Assembly: GCA_910573755.1 (NCBI GenBank)
Contig: CAJTBO010000029.1
Location: 1 to 59,957 of the forward strand
Length of the DNA: 59,957 nucleotides
From: Lachnospiraceae bacterium
GTDB taxonomy: Bacteria > Bacillota > Clostridia > Lachnospirales > Lachnospiraceae
Direction of reading: 5' to 3'
The position numbers were made by a program, and so were the translations under genes. Below, piece by piece: positions 52,944 through 59,957 of the stretch. Each line of letters opens with the position of its first letter. The first letter of the stretch is position 1. Under the pieces are notes generated by a model. That model made no database searches. It was not told the DNA's origin and saw only the letters and a program-made list of their open reading frames with translations.

Positions 52944-53307
52944 CCCCGTCCTCCTCATACTCTTCGATCATTTTTTTCAGCTCCGCCACCTCTTTGCCGC
53001 TTAACTTTCTCCTGCGGGAAAAGGCCGCCAGAAAAATCGGCAGGGAACCCTCGAAGTTTTCCTGCAAAAACAGATCTCCCTGCGCCGCCTGAAACTCTTC
53101 CTTCGTCATGCACACCTTTACGGTGCCGTTTTCATTGACGAAGATATTTCTCTCACAAAGCCGTTTCAGCATCGTATAGGTCGTCGTCCTTTTCCAGTCA
53201 AAGGCGCTCCCGCACAGCTTCACCAGTTCCCCGCTCGCAACAGGCGCGTTTTCCCAGATCAGATCCGCAAACCTCTGCTCCATCTCCCCCAGCTTATATG
53301 GATGCAT
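52924..53307 (-). CDS. BlaI/MecI-type repressor (pair 3)
   Basis: The 127-residue protein shows YKLGEMEQRFADLIWENAPV, the recognition region FDWKRTTTYTMLKRLCERNI and a dimerisation segment (LFLQENFEGSLPIFLAAF). An acidic tail (EEDGDDDADI) is unusual and is encoded where the peptidase gene overlaps. It should bind the twin sites at 53364-53404. Confidence 0.92.
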   Translation of the reverse strand: MHPYKLGEMEQRFADLIWENAPVASGELVKLCGSAFDWKRTTTYTMLKRLCERNIFVNENGTVKVCMTKEEFQAAQGDLFLQENFEGSLPIFLAAFSRRRKLSGKEVAELKKMIEEYEEDGDDDADI

Positions 53308-53363
53308 CGCCTTCTCCCCCCTTGGTTTTGTACACTGTACTTTATGTTTTTATCGTTCTTTTT

Positions 53364-53415
53364 GTCTAATACTATTAGACTCTTTTAGTCTAACATTTTT
53401 AGACAGTTCTGTCAA
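53364..53415 (-). promoter_or_regulatory. promoter and twin operators of BlaI pair 3
   Basis: On the minus strand perfect TTGACA (53410-53415) and TAGACT (53387-53392) are 17 bases apart. Two palindromes GTCTAA-N5-TTAGAC lie at 53388-53404 (in the spacer and -10) and 53364-53380 (start region), 24 bp apart. The motif differs from those of pairs 1 and 2. The rest of the 53308-53724 gap has a terminator at 53540 and no convincing gene. Confidence 0.85.
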
Positions 53416-53539
53416 TGAAAACGTCTGCGTCAAGGCGCACACCCGTGCCAAAGCGCGGCTGCGACAGCAGCCATTTTCCTTATGCGAGCAGTGTGCATCC
53501 CCTGAAGGGTTTGTCATATAAAACGAACTTTCCTGTATG

Positions 53540-53578
53540 AGAAAAAACAGGCGCCCACCGTATCAGCGGGCACCTGCC
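53540..53578 (-). terminator. terminator after the aldo/keto reductase gene
   Basis: CAGGTGCCC (53568-53576) and GGGCGCCTG (53548-53556) pair on the minus strand with one G-U, and TTTTTT follows. It lies about 150 nt after the reductase stop. Confidence 0.8.
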
Positions 53579-53724
53579 AGATCCGTTTCTATATTACTAT
53601 CACTTACCGCAATTACATTTTCCCGTTCTGTCCTTCCGCTTCTGCCCCGCCCAAAAGATACAGGAACGGCTTTTCCAGCAGCAGGCTCCGGATGTTAAAA
53701 ATCGTCAGCATATTACTTTTATTT

Positions 53725-54870
53725 TCATTTAAAGATCTCTCTGGCTTTTTCCATCCTCTCCGCCACCGGCACATGGAACGGACACCGGCTCTCACAGCTC
53801 TTACAGCCGATACAGTCGGATGCATTTACCGTCAGTTCTTTATAGTGCGCCCGCACTGTTCCCGGCACCTCATCCTGCATGACTGCCAGATCATAGAACT
53901 TGTTCACCATCGCAATATCGATCTTCTTCGGGCAGGGTGCACAGTGGCCGCAGTAAGTACACTGCCCCGTGGAAAAGGCATGCTGCGGCGCCGAAGCCAG
54001 TACGCTCGCATAATCCTTTTCTTCGTCAGACGCCGTCTCGTAAGCCGTTGCCGCATAGACATGCTCCGGTGTATCGTATCCCGCCAGCACACTTGCCACC
54101 GCCGGCCTTGTCAGCGCATAGTGCAGACACTGCACCGGCGTCAGCGCCACGCCGAAGGGGGATGTCTGCGCATTGAACAGTCGGCCGCCCGCATAACCCT
54201 TCATAACCGTGATCCCCACATTCTGCCGTTCGCAGATCCGATACAGCTCTTCCCTGATCGGCGCGATGCCGCCCAGCTCTTCATCGTAGGTTTCCGCAAA
54301 ATACTGATCAATGTCCCGCACTGCCGGCATCATGTCAAAAGCCGGATTGATGCTGAACAAGATCATTTCGATCTCTCCCTGCAGCGCCGCCATCTTTGCC
54401 ACCTCCGGATTGTGGGAACTGATACCGATATGGCGGATCTTTCCCTCGCTCTTTAACTGCCTCACATATTCCATATATTCTCCGGCAGTCACCCTTGTAA
54501 ACTCCTCCGGATCGTCCACAAAATGGATCATCCCCAGATCCACATGATCCGTCTGCAGGCGCGCAAGCAGATCTTCAAAAGCAGGCTTTACCTGATCCAG
54601 CTCTCTTGTTTTTACATACTGGCCGTTCTGCCAGGTGGAACCGATATGTCCCTGGATGATCCATTTCTCCCGCCTTCCCTTCAGCGCAAGCCCGATATTG
54701 GAGCGGACATTCGGCTCGGACATCCAGCAGTCCAGAATATTGATCCCTTCTTTTTCACAGGTATCGATCACCTCTTTTACCTCTTCCGTGTTATGCCGCT
54801 CCAGCCACTCTGCCCCCAGACCGATCTCGCTCACCTTAAGTCCCGTTTTTCCCAATGTTCTGTACCGCAT
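53725..54870 (-). CDS. aldo/keto reductase with C-terminal 4Fe-4S clusters
   Basis: The 381-residue protein has an AKR barrel (MRYRTLGKTGLKVSEIGLGA, the Tyr/Lys region replaced in this subgroup, HIGISSHNPEVAKMAAL, VTVMKGYAGGRLF) and then a ferredoxin-like tail with CTYCGHCAPCP and CIGCKSCESRCPF, enough for two 4Fe-4S clusters. The fusion is common in Clostridia and suggests electron transfer by iron-sulfur clusters during reduction or oxidation of an unknown small substrate. AAGGAG precedes the ATG at 54870. Confidence 0.9.
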   Translation of the reverse strand: MRYRTLGKTGLKVSEIGLGAEWLERHNTEEVKEVIDTCEKEGINILDCWMSEPNVRSNIGLALKGRREKWIIQGHIGSTWQNGQYVKTRELDQVKPAFEDLLARLQTDHVDLGMIHFVDDPEEFTRVTAGEYMEYVRQLKSEGKIRHIGISSHNPEVAKMAALQGEIEMILFSINPAFDMMPAVRDIDQYFAETYDEELGGIAPIREELYRICERQNVGITVMKGYAGGRLFNAQTSPFGVALTPVQCLHYALTRPAVASVLAGYDTPEHVYAATAYETASDEEKDYASVLASAPQHAFSTGQCTYCGHCAPCPKKIDIAMVNKFYDLAVMQDEVPGTVRAHYKELTVNASDCIGCKSCESRCPFHVPVAERMEKAREIFK

Positions 54871-54958
54871 TTTCTTCTCCTTCCCTGTGCTCCCGCCGCA
54901 CAAAATACATTTTTTCTGTTACAAAAAAAGCGTAACCCTGAAGCTTTTATGCCCGGCT

Positions 54959-55480
54959 TTACGCTGTCTGTTGCACAAAACAGCGCGAAACCTGAACCAC
55001 CGGGTTCTGCTTCGCGCCGTCAAATGCACCGAGTACGGATAAATCCGAACCCTCAACCTCCGCCAGAGTGATAGTCTTGGAACCGTCCTTATAGTTGAAA
55101 GTAATGATTATCTTGTCCTCATAAAGATACACCGCATTGACGAAGCTGTCAATCAGTCCTTGCCGCTGTTCCCGTTTTGTCACATCAAATTTTCGGAAAC
55201 GGTAAATGAAAACGCTATCTGTTCTCTTGTAAGCATGGGCTTGTGCATTTCTTCCTCTAAAATGCTGATTTCAAACTGGCTCTTGGATTCCTCCGACTCG
55301 TCCAGCCTTTGCTTGGCGGACGGTGTACTTTCATAGTATGGCTTGTGCCGCTTTCCCCTACCATGAAAGAGCCGCACCTCCCGCAATACAGCTTCGTTGT
55401 CAACAGATAATCGTCCTCTGCTTTGTGACGGGCGGGAGCCTTTTTATTTTTCACCTGCCGCTCCTGTACCCGTTCAAATC
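54959..55480 (-). pseudogene. C-terminal remnant of a large serine recombinase
   Basis: Three short frames carry consecutive pieces of a TnpX-type recombinase: VQERQVKNKKAPARHKAEDD and LYCGRCGSFMVGESG (zinc ribbon, about 55400-55480), then HKPMLTREQIAFSF (about 55180-55260), then REQRQGLIDSFVNAVYLYED with ITFNYKDG (54959-55180). Frameshifts and deletions separate them and the catalytic domain is absent. The upstream end is fused to the 3' end of the DUF1697 gene. Confidence 0.8.
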
Positions 55481-56011
55481 AACTATTTTTCTGATAGTAT
55501 TTGCCGTCCTAATTGTTAATTTGTTGCTGATACTTGCATTGGCTGTTTTTGACCACCAGTTTGTCTTTTGATAATTTTTTCGACTGAATGACCAAAATAT
55601 CACTTCTTTGTAGTCTTGTATCTTTTCCAGTTCTTCTTTCGGTTCTCCGATTTCATTGAATACATCAGCAAATGTAACTGGCGGCATAATAAAAATCAGA
55701 TTATCATAGATTTCCCTATCGTCAGTTCCCCACCAATCGGGAGCATTTTGTAAAATGTCCTCAAGTTCATCTTTCGCAATGACAAAAACCGGAATATCTA
55801 AATCAAACTGACTCTTTAACATCATTACAATCTGTTTTGTGATACTCCCCATATCATTCTCATCACTCGAAAAAATCACATTGCCGCTATTCAGATATGT
55901 CTTAACTTCTTCATACCCTAATCTTTCAATACTTTTTTTCAGTTCAGCCATTGTCACTTTGTTTCTGCCGCTTATATTGACCCCACGCAAAAAAGCAATA
56001 TATCTTTTCAT
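55451..56011 (-). CDS. DUF1697 family protein
   Basis: The 186-residue protein has the family start (MKRYIAFLRGVNISGRNKVT, MAELKKSIERLGYEEVKTYL) and NSGNVIFSS, then a middle domain and a C-terminus of the expected length (SISNKLTIRTANTIRKIVDL). The last few residues (NGYRSGR) are read in a different frame of the recombinase remnant, so the original 3' end may be replaced by a few codons. Function is unknown. The ATG at 56011 is the conserved start. Confidence 0.85.
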   Translation of the reverse strand: MKRYIAFLRGVNISGRNKVTMAELKKSIERLGYEEVKTYLNSGNVIFSSDENDMGSITKQIVMMLKSQFDLDIPVFVIAKDELEDILQNAPDWWGTDDREIYDNLIFIMPPVTFADVFNEIGEPKEELEKIQDYKEVIFWSFSRKNYQKTNWWSKTANASISNKLTIRTANTIRKIVDLNGYRSGR

Positions 56012-56047
56012 ATCCGCCAGCACCTCCACACTCCCCCGGTCTATTCT

Positions 56048-56320
56048 CTACTGCATACACTCATTTACATATTCCACAGGTACGTCCATGCGCTCTGCTG
56101 TCTTTTCCGGCGTCATTCCGCTGTCTATATCGCCCTTTATGTCCCGCAGGGTAGACATAAATACATTCTTGATTTTCTCAATCTCCGCTTCATGCTCTCC
56201 CAGCTTTTGGGCGTTCATAAACTGTATACCCTGTCTTGCTTCCGCCCGGTATTCCGGGCGGTCTTTCATTAAATCAGACAGCGAAGATGTTGCCATTTCG
56301 ATTACCTTGTTTCGTGCCAT
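56048..56320 (-). CDS. small hypothetical protein
   Basis: The 90-residue frame begins MARNKVIEMATSSLSDLMKD after AAGGGGCG and contains EARQGIQFMNAQKLGEHEAE and TPEKTAERMDVPVEYVNEC. It is helical and acidic. I recall the C-terminal phrase from proteins near transposase-like genes but cannot name a family. It could be a complete small gene or a fragment. It lies 36 nt upstream of the DUF1697 gene. Confidence 0.5.
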   Translation of the reverse strand: MARNKVIEMATSSLSDLMKDRPEYRAEARQGIQFMNAQKLGEHEAEIEKIKNVFMSTLRDIKGDIDSGMTPEKTAERMDVPVEYVNECMQ

Positions 56321-56449
56321 AACGCCCCTTGCCGCTGTGTCCTGAAAATAAATCTGTATCAGGCTTATCAGACGTGGGAAATTCTTATAAAAGAATTTGA
56401 AGAATGGGAAGCGCAAAGAGCAAAGGAAGCAGATAAGAAAAGGAGCGTA

Positions 56450-56493
56450 CAACAAAAACGGCGATATCACTCACGATGCCGCCGTTTTTGCTT
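56450..56493. terminator. bidirectional terminator-like hairpin
   Basis: AAAAACGGCG (56454-56463) and CGCCGTTTTT (56480-56489) are perfectly complementary, with T-rich sequence on both sides. On the plus strand the stem is followed by GCTTTAG, so it can serve either strand. Confidence 0.65.
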
Positions 56494-56507
56494 TAGCACT
56501 AAAGATA

Positions 56508-56552
56508 TACTAAAAATCCGAAGCCGTCCCCGATTGGAACCGGGTTCGGATT
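56508..56552 (-). terminator. terminator downstream of tRNA-Leu
   Basis: AATCCGAA (56545-56552, minus strand) and TTCGGATT (56515-56522) pair perfectly and are followed by TTTAG. It lies about 10 nt after the CCA end of the tRNA. Confidence 0.6.
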
Positions 56553-56561
56553 ATCATTATC

Positions 56562-56647
56562 TGGTGCCGGCAGCGGGACTTGAACCCGCACGTGGTTGCC
56601 CACAACAGATTTTGAGTCTGCCTCGTCTGCCATTCCGACACGCCGGC
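56562..56647 (-). tRNA. tRNA-Leu (anticodon CAA)
   Basis: On the minus strand the 5' acceptor strand GCCGGCG (56641-56647) pairs with TGCCGGC (56566-56572), followed by the discriminator A and an encoded CCA. The anticodon stem GCAGA/TCTGT encloses the loop CTCAAAA, so the anticodon is CAA (reads UUG). A long variable arm (GTGGGCAACCAC) is typical of class II leucine tRNAs, and the T loop GGTTCAAGTCC is present. Length is 86 nt with CCA. Confidence 0.95.
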
Positions 56648-56698
56648 TTATTTCGCGAAGGTGCCATAAAAACAATCTCTCCTCCCGCGACGAAAATA

Positions 56699-56727
56699 AT
56701 CATATCATATTTGCAGACACTTGGCAA
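56699..56727 (-). promoter_or_regulatory. promoter of tRNA-Leu
   Basis: On the minus strand TTGCCA (56722-56727) and TATGAT (56699-56704) are 17 bases apart, about 50 nt upstream of the mature tRNA. Confidence 0.6.
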
Positions 56728-56849
56728 GCATGAAAATATACATATCATAACAAAAATTTATATGCTGCAAACAATATTTATTTTGCTCCACAAAATATTT
56801 ACATTTTCCTTAACACATTTTGCCGAAAACCAGCGCGATATATCCACAA

Positions 56850-58292
56850 TCACTGCTTTTTCACAACCGTACCGTTATTCACGATATACTCTTTCTCTAT
56901 GATCTCTGACTCAAACCTATAGCGCTCCGAAATGATCAGAACAGGAATCCCATATTTGCTCAATTCTATGATCATTCTGCCCATAAATATATCCGGTTCG
57001 TCTTTTGCGAATGCTGAAGAGATAAAAAGTATCAGTATCTTTGGCTTACATAGTATCCACTTACACAGAACAAGTCGCATGACCTGTTCCTGTGTAAGGT
57101 TTTTCACCTTCGTATCAAGTTCCAGTTCCGGCATAATCATCTTTATATAATCTTCCGCCGCCTTCATATATTTTCTGTGTCCATAAAAATTTCGCGTTTT
57201 CAGACAAAGAGGATAGCAAACATTTTCAATAATGCTTAGATTTTCAAACAGCAGATTTTCAATATTTACAAAGTCAACACATCCTATTTCCCATCTTCCT
57301 ATTGCTCTATTCAATACATCAATATTTCCCATTTTTCCCCCATAAACGACCTGTCCGGAAAAAACGGTTGCCTTTCCTGTCAGTATATTTTTTATTTCCG
57401 CATAATCTGCACCTGTTCTACAGTTAATTTCCGTAATATCTCTCTGACACAACTTCAACGAAAAATCATTAATCCGGCTGCTTTTTATGTTTTTCAGTTC
57501 TAAAACTGCCCCTTCCTGTCCATGAAACAACTTTTCATTTCTATGCTTCAAAAGTTCCGTAAAATTTTCTTGGTAATCCATACTGTTTACCAGACATGCT
57601 ATCTCTGAATATTCTGTCTCTGGTCGGCTAAAATATCCCACACTTTTTCCTTTATTAATAATCTGTACCTGGTCCATCTTATTCAGGAAAATATTATTCA
57701 GAGATTCGATCTGGCAGACACAATATCCGATCCGTGCAAGTTGTTCATAAAGCTTTCCAAGTTTATGACGCTCCTCCGAACAAAGCTTTCCGTTGATATC
57801 TGATACAATAATCAGCTTATGGCGCAACGCAACCGCATGCAATATTTCAATTTGAAGCCTCTGCAGCAGAGTTAGTTCCCTGCTTTTTATATGAAGGGGT
57901 ATCCGGATATCAAAAAAGTCCATCAGTTGCGCTGCAATTTTTCTTTGCTTTTTACTCTTAATAAGGCTTCCCGGAATAAATATATTATCAACTATATTCA
58001 GAGAATCAAAAAGCTGAGAATTTCCCGAAATAACAGATGTTTTTTCCGAAATAAGCTTTCTGATCATTTTATATTGCCGGCTGTATACAATTCGCTTTCC
58101 AGACTCATAAAAAGCCCCCTCTTCCAAGACACTTCTGCATCTGAAAAAATTGACTAATATTTCCTTTTCAAATGAGTCATCTGTAATAATGCCATTTATC
58201 TCCCCCTCGAAAAACTGTAAGAAAAATGGGCCACGTAATATCCTGTTCTGCCGTATCATACCATTTTCAATGCGAAACAACTCTTTTCTCAT
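56850..58292 (-). CDS. tandem ABC-ATPase-like protein without catalytic motifs
   Basis: The 480-residue protein follows the plan of sugar-transporter ATPases of the RbsA/MglA type. Domain 1 (about residues 5-230) has a helix like their post-Walker segment (LFDSLNIVDNIFIPG) and a signature-like LTLLQRLQIEI at 140-150. Domain 2 (about 262-480) has LSIIENVCYPL and LTQEQVMRLVLCKWILCKPK. Both Walker A positions lack GxxGxGKT (DDSFEKEI near 38-45; RTGADYAE near 292-299). The Walker B/glutamate positions read IIVSDING (161-168) and LILFISS (420-426). It cannot be a normal ATPase, yet the long frame is intact. It follows a YesM-type kinase gene by 8 nt, so it probably acts with that signalling system. 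Confidence 0.7.
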   Translation of the reverse strand: MRKELFRIENGMIRQNRILRGPFFLQFFEGEINGIITDDSFEKEILVNFFRCRSVLEEGAFYESGKRIVYSRQYKMIRKLISEKTSVISGNSQLFDSLNIVDNIFIPGSLIKSKKQRKIAAQLMDFFDIRIPLHIKSRELTLLQRLQIEILHAVALRHKLIIVSDINGKLCSEERHKLGKLYEQLARIGYCVCQIESLNNIFLNKMDQVQIINKGKSVGYFSRPETEYSEIACLVNSMDYQENFTELLKHRNEKLFHGQEGAVLELKNIKSSRINDFSLKLCQRDITEINCRTGADYAEIKNILTGKATVFSGQVVYGGKMGNIDVLNRAIGRWEIGCVDFVNIENLLFENLSIIENVCYPLCLKTRNFYGHRKYMKAAEDYIKMIMPELELDTKVKNLTQEQVMRLVLCKWILCKPKILILFISSAFAKDEPDIFMGRMIIELSKYGIPVLIISERYRFESEIIEKEYIVNNGTVVKKQ

Positions 58293-58300
58293 AAATCCCC

Positions 58301-59350
58301 TTATATTTCTGGCTCTGCAGCTTCCTGTCTGGGAATCGTAATTTTCACATTTGTCCCCACTCCCGGCGTACTAAAAATATAGATACCATATTCATCTCCG
58401 AACAGCAATTTAATCCGTTGTGATACATTCTTTAATGCAATACCCGTATGTCCCGTCTTCCTTTTAACCTGCCTATCCATATAATGTTTTTCCATGGATT
58501 TAAATGGTGTCTCATTCAGAGAATCGTTCAGCTTCCGCAGTTTTTTTTCTGACATTCCCTTTCCCGAATCTTTGATACTGATAAACAGATGATGTTCCGT
58601 TTGATCAAATGTGATTGAAATAACCCCTCTGTTCGACTGTGTTTCCAGTCCGTGAAATACACTGTTTTCAACTATAGGCTGCAATGTCAGCTTTGGGATT
58701 TTCAACTGCCTGATTTGTTTTTCTTCATTCAGAAAATGAATTTCCAGTTTTAGGCTGTCACCAAAACGGTACTTTTGCACCAGAAAATAATTGTTGATAT
58801 TTTCCAGTTCCTCCTCCACTGTGACCAAAAATTTCATGTCTGAGATAGTATAACGAAAAAATGCGGACAATGCCGCCGCCACATTGGCAAGCGATTCCAT
58901 TCCACTGACCAACGCATCACCTCGCATCGCCTCCAGCGTGTTATAAAGAAAATGCGGATGGATCTGATTCTGCAATGCAAGATATTCTGCCTGCTTATTA
59001 GATGCCTCTAGCAGTTCCCTGCAATCAATCAGTTCATTCAGTCTGTTTAACAATTCTTCCTCCTCGGCGAGAAACATATATGTAGATGGCTCTATCTGCA
59101 GTGTTATTGTTTTTCCGCTTGCAAATTCATTATATGTTTTTTTCAGACTGTTCACGGAGGGCTTGATCCTGAACAGGTATTCCACTATGATGCCTGTACC
59201 TGCAATACTCAAAATACTTTCTAGCACCACATGTATTTTTTCTCCACCGCAAATCAGTATATAGACCACCTCCAGTATTTCCATAGCAACAAAGACTGAT
59301 AATAATACAATAATTCCTTTTATAAATTCCGCAATCGTATAACGTCTCAC
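58301..59350 (-). CDS. YesM-type sensor histidine kinase, short form
   Basis: The 349-residue protein has two closely spaced membrane helices (about residues 10-34 and 38-60) and almost no external domain. A coiled linker leads to the His_kinase segment LQNQIHPHFLYNTLEAMRGD and the HATPase domain (TLQPIVENSVFHGLE, IKDSGKGMS, GIALKNVSQR). It should phosphorylate an AraC-type regulator. The lack of a sensor domain suggests that its input comes from a partner protein, and the motif-less ABC protein encoded 8 nt downstream is an obvious candidate. The gap to the upstream AraC-type gene is 14 nt. Confidence 0.92.
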   Translation of the reverse strand: MRRYTIAEFIKGIIVLLSVFVAMEILEVVYILICGGEKIHVVLESILSIAGTGIIVEYLFRIKPSVNSLKKTYNEFASGKTITLQIEPSTYMFLAEEEELLNRLNELIDCRELLEASNKQAEYLALQNQIHPHFLYNTLEAMRGDALVSGMESLANVAAALSAFFRYTISDMKFLVTVEEELENINNYFLVQKYRFGDSLKLEIHFLNEEKQIRQLKIPKLTLQPIVENSVFHGLETQSNRGVISITFDQTEHHLFISIKDSGKGMSEKKLRKLNDSLNETPFKSMEKHYMDRQVKRKTGHTGIALKNVSQRIKLLFGDEYGIYIFSTPGVGTNVKITIPRQEAAEPEI

Positions 59351-59364
59351 TTTTCTTCTCTCCC

Positions 59365-59868
59365 TCAGGCAAACAGCTTCCTGTATTCATTTGGTGATAG
59401 CCCAGTATATTTTTTAAATCTTTTTGTGAAATATTTTGCATCGTTAAATCCGACTTCCTCGGCTATTTCATTAACACTCTTATGATGGTTTATTAACAAT
59501 TCCTTTGCATGCTGTACCCTGACATGAGTCAGAAAATCTATTAGAGATTTTCCGGTCTGCTTTTTAAAGACACTGGATAAATAGGTCTCATTTAACCCCA
59601 CATGCCTTGCTATCTCCTCCAAAGTTACGGGCTCCATATAATGCTCTTCGACATAGGCCTGAGCATTTCTTACCGGACGGGTACTTTGATCCTCTTTCTC
59701 CTCCATACACCTTTTTAAAAGCAACTGGAAAATATCGCCAAGATAGGTAAACGCTCCGGAAATACTGTAAAAAAACTGTTTTTGAGGAATCAGATTCTCC
59801 TGAGAAAATTCCCTGAAATCCGTGATATTAAATACCTGTATCCCCTTATAAAATGATGTTGGGGTCAA
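59365..59868 (-). CDS. AraC-type regulator, receiver domain apparently lost
   Basis: The 167-residue frame, starting at a TTG, has part of the helical middle region of YesN-type regulators (GIQVFNITDFREFSQENLIP) and a complete AraC domain (VTLEEIARHVGLNETYLSSV, VNEIAEEVGFNDAKYFTKRF, TGLSPNEYR). The receiver domain is absent. Upstream in the same frame a GTG with GGGAGG (about 59901) opens ten codons and then meets TAG, after which the homology begins. The protein is therefore either a truncated regulator or expressed from a weak TTG start. The window ends 89 nt further on. Confidence 0.75.
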   Translation of the reverse strand: MTPTSFYKGIQVFNITDFREFSQENLIPQKQFFYSISGAFTYLGDIFQLLLKRCMEEKEDQSTRPVRNAQAYVEEHYMEPVTLEEIARHVGLNETYLSSVFKKQTGKSLIDFLTHVRVQHAKELLINHHKSVNEIAEEVGFNDAKYFTKRFKKYTGLSPNEYRKLFA

Positions 59869-59957
59869 AAGTCCCTATAGTACCTTGAAAATTTTACACA
59901 AACACACTATTTTCCTCCCGCTGTGATATACTGTATCTATCAAGTGAAGGTGGTAAA

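Noticed and set aside
53613-53711. A 32-codon minus-strand frame (MLTIFNIRSLLLEK...) after the aldo/keto reductase gene.
   Set aside because: No ribosome site precedes it and I recognise no small-protein family. It may be chance.
56534-56902. A plus-strand frame with VPAAGLEPARGCPQQI.
   Set aside because: It is the familiar false ORF opposite a tRNA-Leu gene.

Overview
The window reads as chromosome of a Lachnospiraceae-type member of the Clostridia (Bacillota). The basis is the gene order rplU-prp-rpmA-obg-yhbY-nadD-yqeK-rsfS with lexA beside it, the radical SAM pair (TIGR03960 and TIGR03936 types) next to an RNase E/G gene, the pta-ackA-DUF177-rpmF run, an L27 with the cleavable N-terminal extension and its Prp protease, strong AGGAGG ribosome sites, and many YesM-type kinase/AraC-type regulator pairs. 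No species can be named from the sequence alone.

Layout. (1) 1-2.2 kb: a truncated threonine-aldolase-like gene and a membrane diguanylate cyclase. (2) 2.2-3.7 kb: a divergent SOS pair, a YneA-like LysM membrane protein and lexA, with three LexA boxes between them. (3) 3.7-8.3 kb: the minus-strand ribosome-assembly/NAD/cell-cycle operon from rplU to rsfS, with a good promoter, a likely L21 leader and an intrinsic terminator fused to the rsfS stop codon. (4) 8.3-13.9 kb: a scrapyard. A decayed MATE exporter, the 3' end of a flavodoxin gene and a LysR gene lacking its DNA-binding domain flank about 4 kb of mobile-element remnant (TnpW-like gene, serine-recombinase pieces, an intact SUKH immunity-like gene, three overlapping accessory genes). 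(5) 14.2-22.8 kb: a carbohydrate module made of YesM-type kinase, AraC-type regulator, sugar-binding lipoprotein, two permeases and a GH31 glycosidase. It shares a candidate operator upstream of the kinase gene and of the binding-protein gene. (6) 23-31.3 kb: NUDIX hydrolase, RNase E/G, a 259-residue membrane protein, a zinc-ribbon/leucine-rich-repeat membrane protein preceded by a 108-bp tandem repeat, and the two radical SAM-linked genes.

(7) 31.4-40.2 kb and 51.3-53.4 kb: three separate BlaI-type repressor/M56 (BlaR1-like) membrane peptidase pairs. Each has its own promoter overlapped by two copies of its own operator motif, and the three motifs differ. Between and around them lie an alkyltransferase-like gene, a ZnuABC-like metal importer, a sortase fragment and a membrane-anchored S8 peptidase. 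(8) 41.8-49.1 kb: rpmF, DUF177, ackA, pta, an ECF sigma factor with an RsgI-like/PepSY membrane partner, a dipeptidase and a CarD-type regulator. (9) 49.3-51.3 kb: a large lipoprotein gene with one in-frame stop near its 3' end. (10) 53.7-56.7 kb: an aldo/keto reductase with ferredoxin-type clusters, another decayed serine recombinase, DUF1697 and tRNA-Leu(CAA). (11) 56.8-59.9 kb: a three-gene set of an AraC-type regulator that seems to have lost its receiver domain, a YesM-type kinase, and a 480-residue protein with the fold plan of a tandem sugar-transporter ATPase but without nucleotide-binding or hydrolysis motifs.

The most unusual items are the motif-less tandem ABC protein encoded with a two-component system, and the three BlaI/BlaR1-type circuits with distinct duplicated operators. 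All functional statements come from reading the sequence and from family knowledge; no database search was run.
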